Shown here piece by piece: positions 58,347-64,000 of a stretch of DNA of 64,000 bases. The stretch lies in assembly GCA_038373885.1 (NCBI GenBank), contig JAWZYV010001796.1, forward strand, positions 645,501-709,500. The letters are read 5' to 3'. The notes beneath the pieces were generated by a model. That model did not search any database, was not told where the DNA came from, and was given only the letters and a program-made list of their open reading frames with translations. The first letter of the stretch is position 1; each line of letters opens with the position of its first letter. Made by a program: the position numbers and the translations under genes. This stretch comes from Cheiracanthium punctorium (taxonomy: Eukaryota; Arthropoda; Arachnida; Araneae; Cheiracanthiidae).

Positions 58347-58861
58347 GCTGTCGCCGAAGTTAAAAGAAGCTTCAAGAAGAATGTATTTCCCGAACATTCC
58401 ACATAAAGCGGTACTTTTGATTACGTCATAGAAGAAAAATAGAGTAATATTAAGCTATTAAGTGATGTTAATGCAGTAAAACAAACTTTAAAGGTTCCAA
58501 TGGAAAAATCGAGCTAAATGTCCGAAATGTCGCCAATCTTGGCGACTTTTTGGTAAAATATCACCACCAAATCTCCAAGGGAGAGGTTAGCGAAGGCCTA
58601 GTATCAATATTTTTAAGATTTCTAGACACTCTGTTCTAAACAATGGGGAAAGCCAAAACTCCGTTTCTCCGATTATAGTTGACCGATTTTGATACAATAA
58701 AATGTAAAATTTATCTATTTGAAGCGTAGAATACGAATTTTAAACTATTTTTAATAGCCAGGAGGCAGAACAGACCGAAAGTTCGTAACAATATGTTTAT
58801 ACATATTTAAGTGTAACCGTATACATTTAATACATGTCTGGCAAAAAGATTTTTTAAAAAA

Positions 58862-59553
58862 ATCTGGAGTGACTCCACTCGACTTTCCGAACACTTACGA
58901 TTAAAATCATTAATTACAAAACATTTAAATAAATTTTAATCGATGAATAAGTCAGCAAAAATTCTTCGTTTTTTTCAATTTGAGCTCAATTGAATGTACC
59001 GTTTAAACGCTAGCGCACTTTCAAGAATTTCCCCCATAGGCCATAATATGAAAGAAATCTTTGTCGTAGCCCTGTAGAAAAACTATAAGTCCTATACGCA
59101 TCAAAATAAATACCGGTCTTACCATGGTAGTTTATAATACATATACTCAATTTGAGCTCAATCGAATGTACCGTTTGAGTTGTACCGTAAACGCTAGCGC
59201 ACATTCAAGAATTTCCTCCCATAGGCCATAGTGTAAAAGAAATCTTTGTTGTAGCCCTGTAGAAAACCTACAAGTCCTCTATACACCAAAATCAATACCG
59301 GTCTTGCGACGGTGGTTTATAACATATATACCCAATTTGAGCTCAATCGAATACCCCGTTTAGGAGCTATCATGTTCACTCACATACACACAAACATACA
59401 CATACACACACATACACACATACATACATAGATCTCGTAAAAATAGCATCCATGAATTCAGAAGACCTCAGAACGTGTCAATACACCAAAATTTCGAAGT
59501 CGAATTTCTTCATGATTACAATACTTTCCTTACATGGTACATGTTCGGAAAGT
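58862..59553 (-). repeat. Dispersed repeat X, copy 3 (internally expanded)
   Basis: The left edge ATCTGGAGTGACTCCACTCG equals that of copy 2. The internal unit beginning TTGAGCTCAAT(C/T)GAATG repeats at 58981, 59153 and 59338 (periods 172 and 185), each containing TTTGT(C/T)GTAGCCCTGTAG and AATACCGGTCTT. A (CA)n run at 59380-59430 precedes the terminal palindrome ACTTTCCTTACATGGTAC-ATGTTCGGAAAGT at 59523-59553. Confidence 0.75.
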
Positions 59554-59689
59554 AAAAAGACAAAATATTTTCAGCAAACTGAAATTGCATAGTGAAAGAG
59601 CAATACAAATGCATAGAATTTATCAACACTTACGTGTTTCTAAACTAGCTTCAGAAAAATGAGTAACACTCGATAACAATTACTGAAAT

Positions 59690-60290
59690 TGTGTCACTCG
59701 TAATGAGCTATTTTTTTCGTTTGCAAATTGACGGATGAAAACGATAATGAATAATTCTCGAACAGGACTTAACCCTTTAAGGCGCAGTGATCCCGCTCTG
59801 GGAACACCCAACTCTAACGTTTTGACTGTTTACAGTCACGAAGAATAGATTGGATTTCTATAAAAAATAGTTGCGGGCGACCTAGCTCCACGAGAATTCT
59901 TTATTTTTTAGCACGTCGTTTCCCGTAAAAGAATGGTCACGATTCTTTTTAACAGCACTGACATCAAACGTTCATCGCGCATCATGACAGCTGGCTGTGT
60001 CAGCACAGCCAGCTGTTGTCAAAAAAGGGGTCTCTCGATCTGTGGCACGCGACGAACGTTTCGATCGTCCGCCATCTTGCTGGTCGTTCAGTCGAGCGAT
60101 GGCAACGGCTGCCCTTTTTTCAGGATTGGGAAAGGGTTGCGCCTCAAAGGGTTAACTAGCAAAATCTGGGAACAGCTTGCGTCTGCCTTTAATTACACGG
60201 GGAAGTGCCATCGTTTGGCGCCGTAATGAGTTTTAAATGAGGAAATATTGAAAGATTAACTTGTAATGCAAAATAGATATTTTTTTTCTA
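59690..60290 (+). repeat. Repeat Y, copy 3 (split by a TTAA MITE)
   Basis: The left part ends GAACAGGAC just before TTAA, and the right part resumes CTAGCAAAATCTGGGAACAG, GCTTGCGTCTGCC, GTAATGAGTTTTAAATGAGG, ATAATG-like AATGCAAAATAGATATTT. Without the insert it aligns with copies 1 and 2. Confidence 0.78.
59769..60155 (-). mobile_element. TTAA-flanked MITE family I, copy 5
   Basis: TTAA at 59769-59772 and 60152-60155. The ends CCCTTTAAGGCGCA and TTGCGCCTCAAAGGG are inverted. The centre has GACAGCTGGCTGTG / CACAGCCAGCTGT, as in copy 4, and the arm CGAGCGATGGCAACGGCTGC. It is inverted relative to copy 4. The uninterrupted repeat Y copies prove the boundaries. Confidence 0.9.
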
Positions 60291-62468
60291 TGATACTCGT
60301 AAACTGTGCAGACAAAAGGTTTCTCCGAAACGAATAAATATGGAGGCTGAAACCGGAGAAGTCAGTGAATTTTTATAAAGGAGATTACCTAATTAGGTTT
60401 TGCTATTAGTATTCGCAGATGTTTATATACCCCACACTACATGCGTAGAGAAATGCATCATTAGACACTGAACGAGGCAAGAGAGTAAATATTTTGGCAA
60501 TATCTTTATGCTTTCAAAGCCTACGGAAGTAATGAGCAGTAAAGATTCAAACTTTATGTAGTTTTAGAATTGTGAATTTCAATGAAGCTATTTCCCAGGC
60601 GATAATTTTAGTACTTTTATTCAAAACTAGAAGTCAAAGCCCGTTGTGGAGGCAATTATAACAGGCGTTAGAAAAAGCATTTGGCGAAAATAGGTCTACA
60701 CTCAATATAGTTCATCTTCGTCCACCAAAAATAAATAAGTTCATACTCATTTTTTTTTATATTCCCAAATCGAATTTCATTCTTTCTGGAAACGCGCAGA
60801 AACTTTTGGCATTCGAAATGTTTGGTTTTGAGTACACAACTATTCATATATCCATGCAGACGATTTGTTTGTGAAAAAAATTAAACTATGCAATCTGGAA
60901 AACTATTTTAAAGGAATTGGAATCACACTTTCCTTTCAAAGCTTGATGACCGTGATGAATGAGGGAACGGGTGGATTTTCAGATTCTTAAAGTAGCACAG
61001 ACTTTTATTTTTTATTTTTATACATGATTATGAAAAATTTCAAGCGGATCGTATAAAGGGTGTAGATGTTATTACGCTTTTTCTGCTTTTTAATCTTTTT
61101 GAACTTTTTAATCTTCTTGGAGTAATGGCGGTAAATATTTAGATTGAAGTGGTTGCCCGGAATGGTTACAGAGTGAGTCGGGGATCAGTGTAACTATATA
61201 GTAGGATAATTCTCTTGCTTAATTCCACTTACTTTTAGGATTCATATTGTAAATCAGTGTGTTAAGATTTAAACCAGATTTATAAGACAAATGCATTCAT
61301 ACTAATTTTAAAATATGGCATTTGTTCTACTACCGCAGTTTTAAAAAATTATTTTACATTTTCACTTTCTTGAATCTAAGGTGCTTAACAAAAAATATTA
61401 GTGACCTCGATATCTTCTAAACCATACTGTAACAACAATCCAGCATTACGATACTATCCGAAATCTATTGTGATATTTAACCTTTTTTCGGCTCCTCTGC
61501 GTTGTGAAGGAGGCTTAAGTACTAATTAGTTGGAAATAAAATTACTTACTCTTTTTGTTAAGATTTGTCAAGCAAGTTAGTTTCGAGCTGTTGGAATCAA
61601 TTAGTATTTTACAAATATATACTGTCTAATGTGATAATAACACATATACTATCTAGTATAGTAATGTACAATGGATTTTTCAATTCCGTTAATATTAATA
61701 CTCAGAAATATGTTTCAAGAAACACTACATATAACACTTTTTTCACAGAACACGTGTCATAGAAGAGTTCAGTGGTTCAAAATGGTTTTAACTTTTCCGC
61801 ATTAACCAAAACGCAAAATCATTTGTACTCATTGGAAATGCATGAATGAGGAATGAAGTTCGAATTGAATCGATTATTCTTGAGAGGAATAAGTAAACCA
61901 ACATCTTAACTTAAAATCCTTATTCACATTCCAAATTTCAAATTCTACATGACGGGTACTAATCTGTTCAAAGTAATCTGTTATGTTTCATATGTTAGCG
62001 ATTTATAAAAAAAATGCACTGAAATATTTCGAAAGCCAAATAATTTAAAACAGCATTTACTTCACATGACTTGGTCGTGGCTTTATGTTTAAATGATTGG
62101 TGAAAAATAGATTGAAATGTTTGAAAAGGATAACATTTGGAATAAGAACAGTATTAAACCGTTATGTTTAAAAAATTAATGTATCGAATCGATAAAAAAA
62201 AGAATTTTAAGTTTGATGAAAAAACCAAATATAGAAAGAAGCAAAGAAAATAAATAAAAAATATTAGAGCATAGTTTGATGAAAGAAAATAAACGAAATG
62301 TTCAAAATCCAGATTGAAAATACTCACCAAACATCTAAATTGTTTTTAAATTAATGGGATTCATATACGTTTTCAATGCAACTAATACTTCATTTTTGAG
62401 AAACGCTTTTTAAAAATAATTTAAACTTTAAAATCTAAGCCGCACTTTGTATTGACTTTTAGTTTCTC
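60291..62468. other. AT-rich stretch without recognisable genes
   Basis: No bounded repeat or coding frame was recognised in about 2.2 kb. Confidence 0.45.
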
Positions 62469-62700
62469 TCTATTCTAAAAAAAAGTAAAGGCCGCTGTCG
62501 CCGCCGCTGTCAAAAGCTTGTCAGCGTATCTCCTCCTAAACCGTGGGGATTTGAGTTTCGACTAAGGTGCCCACAGATTCGAAAAATTCCGAAGAGCCTG
62601 CTAAGCTGATTTAAATTTCGAAAATCGAATTATTTTAGAAGATATTAATAAAAAACTGAACAAATAAACCGAATGGTTGCCAGATTTGGCATAAAGTCAT
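62469..62700 (+). mobile_element. Helitron 5' end, diverged (H5)
   Basis: TCTATTCTAAAAAAAAGTAA begins the segment, followed by a G/C/T run, GTATCTCCTCCTAAACCGTG, GATTTGAGTTTCGA and ATGGTTGCCAGATTTGGC, matching the first 300 bases of H1 and H2 with many changes. No 3' hairpin with CTRR is seen before the window ends, so the true length is unknown. Confidence 0.6.
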
Positions 62701-63369
62701 TCATTCCTTTGCAACAAAGCGTTTCCAAGTATCTAGAATCGCATGAAATTTACAAACATGAGTTAGAATGACGCCCATTTTACGCCAAAATAAAAACTAT
62801 ATGAAATAAGTAACTCTAAATGTGTTACACAAAGTTGACCATTTTCAAATAGTAATTTCGCTTAGACAACAGGAGTTTAGCGATTATTCGTTTTTCCAAA
62901 ACAGAATAACTAATATCTTGAAAATGAAAAATAATTAAAATGAAGATTATTTTAAAGCCGGTTCTCGTCCAGCTGGATTATATGCTACCAGTAGAAATAT
63001 TGGGCGGCGTTCACTATGCCATTATAGCAGTTACAGTACACTTTGGATATTTGCTAGCGCGACGAGATGGTGCTAAGTACTAATTCGTGCTAAGTACTAA
63101 TTCATAGTAAGTAATTCGTGGTGCTAAGTACGCCAATCTGCAAACGATTATGTAAATGAAAATATGGATAACGGATTTCCGGTAACCTTACATGAACAGT
63201 AATTATAGGTTGTGAGCATGTGTAAATCGCCAAAAAATGAAAGGTCGCCATGGGTGGCAAGCTATCTTATCTGTTCCGTAGCTTTTATTAACTTTACATG
63301 CATGCAAGTCACCCAATAATGAAAAATCGCAATGTTTGGCAAATTCGAAGGGTGTCCAATAGGTTTTAC
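62701..63369. other. Probable interior of old Helitron-related DNA
   Basis: Words such as GGTCGCCATGGGTGGCAA near 63205 resemble others near 6725, but no boundary is visible. A short tandem cluster of GTGCTAAGTACTAATTC lies at 63071-63132. Confidence 0.35.
63071..63132 (+). repeat. Short tandem repeat GTGCTAAGTACTAATTC
   Basis: Three to four units, the third decayed. Nothing further. Confidence 0.75.
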
Positions 63370-63604
63370 ATTATTAAAAATACAGCTGAAACAGATGTTC
63401 TGATTTTATTATGCTTTAGCTCCTAATTAATATAACTTTTGAATGGCAACATTGAAAATCATTGTGTTTCTGAAGAGTGCAAATAATTTTTCCAGCGATT
63501 ACAAGCGGAGTCCGCACTCCAGGTGGAGTATAGCTCAGGACCCGTACAACACGGATTCCCATAACAAAATATCTTCCGTGTTATGAGGGGGAGGGGGTCT
63601 ACTG
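63370..63604 (-). mobile_element. Tigger/pogo-like MITE, copy 2 (truncated)
   Basis: On the minus strand it begins CAGTAGACCCCC after TA (63605-63606) and continues GGGAATCCGTGTTGTACGGG, GAGTGCGGACTCCG, GTTGCCATTCAAAAG, collinear with 11892-12160. The far end of the family is missing here. Confidence 0.75.
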
Positions 63605-63738
63605 TAGTGTGAAGTTTAAATTTTTATGTACCAATGAAGATGCAAGAACCAAGCAATGCGTAGCTCAGTAACATTCTATCTGATCCAATCTTCGGGTTTT
63701 GTCTGTTGAAATTATGTCTTTTTTAAGAATAAGCCTGA

Positions 63739-63800
63739 TTAGGGGCCGAATGCCTCATACGAAAAGCGAGCGTAGCGAGTCTGGGGGCCTTGGCCCCTAG
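63739..63800. repeat. Small GC-rich inverted-end insert
   Basis: TTAGGGGCC at the left and GGCCCCTAG at the right enclose GCGAGCGTAGCGAGT-type sequence. It is sharply GC-richer than the flanks, so probably a tiny MITE or fragment. No target duplication is certain. Confidence 0.55.
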
Positions 63801-64000
63801 TCATGAAAACAAAAACAATTTCAAGTTCTTATCTGGAAAAACAACCTAATGAGTATCGCAATTAACAATCACATTCAACTTATATATTCTGAAAAGAATC
63901 ATGAAACGACATTTAATCGAGAGAAAAATAAAAATGCAGGAAATCATAAGTAAATTTCTTGAATAAATCAGGTAATGGTAAATAAGTAAATGGCAAAATT

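Larger units (their letters stand above)
57870..58790 (-). mobile_element. Solo LTR of a gypsy-type retrotransposon, 921 bp
   Basis: On the minus strand the LTR starts TGTTACGAAC (58790 downwards). A TATAAATA promoter box lies at 58339-58346 and an AATAAA polyadenylation signal at 57984-57989, in the right order for U3-R-U5. ATATG flanks both sides (57865-57869 and 58791-58795), a 5-bp target duplication, so the pair of LTRs has recombined to one. The 3' edge reads CAACGAA rather than the usual CA, a mild oddity. Gypsy assignment rests on the TGTTACGA-type start and is inference. No gag or pol remains. Confidence 0.8.

Noticed and set aside
6953..59430. Microsatellites (GT/CA, TA, ATA) scattered through the window
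   Set aside because: Ordinary simple-sequence DNA; not a CRISPR array, since units are 2-4 bp with no spacers.

Overview
The window looks like AT-rich, intron/intergenic-type DNA from an animal, most likely an arthropod. The mix of Helitrons, Tc1/mariner, piggyBac-like and hAT-like MITEs, a tRNA-derived SINE and a gypsy-type solo LTR fits an arachnid such as a spider, but that placement is inference from repeat content, not from a host gene. I found no convincing host protein-coding exon, rRNA gene, functional tRNA gene, operon or CRISPR array. The longest open frames (at most 152 codons) lie in repeats or have no recognisable protein character. What the window holds is a layered record of mobile elements.

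Layout. 1-1.1 kb: broken copy of an uncharacterised, multi-copy arthropod protein family. 2.3-6.4 kb: three diverged copies of one unknown repeat, the first split by a TA-flanked MITE. 6.9-12.9 kb: two related non-autonomous Helitrons joined head to tail with no base between them; the second carries a hAT-type MITE and a Tigger/pogo-type MITE. 14.4-17.9 kb: further Helitron material with triplicated internal blocks and a minisatellite. 18.4-25.4 kb: a SINE, a tandem duplication, a TTAA-flanked MITE, an internally deleted mariner, a foldback element and another TIR MITE. 26.7-33.7 kb: MITEs, a three-copy non-coding repeat, a long-TIR element and a full-length but dead Tc1. 34-42 kb: a dispersed repeat with an invariant terminal palindrome, a mariner fossil split by a MITE, and a mariner flanked by two inverted MITEs. 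42-51 kb: GC-rich repeat, two abutting TTAA MITEs, a second SINE, a 259-bp tandem duplication, and a TIR element with CAAGCTTG subterminal repeats enclosing a tRNA-like sequence. 51-64 kb: a small endonuclease-like remnant, a three-copy repeat whose third copy holds a TTAA MITE, a hAT MITE with a perfect 8-bp duplication, a Tc1 remnant, a solo LTR with 5-bp duplication, and another Helitron 5' end.

The parts do not work together as a pathway. Their value is chronological: several insertions can be dated relative to one another because an uninterrupted paralogous copy lies elsewhere in the same window (TA MITE at 2359, Tigger MITE at 11892, TTAA MITE at 59769). All transposase genes seen carry stops, frameshifts or deletions, so no element here appears able to move itself. 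No clear new biological system was found; the strongest leads are the unclassified repeat families and the tandem Helitron junction.
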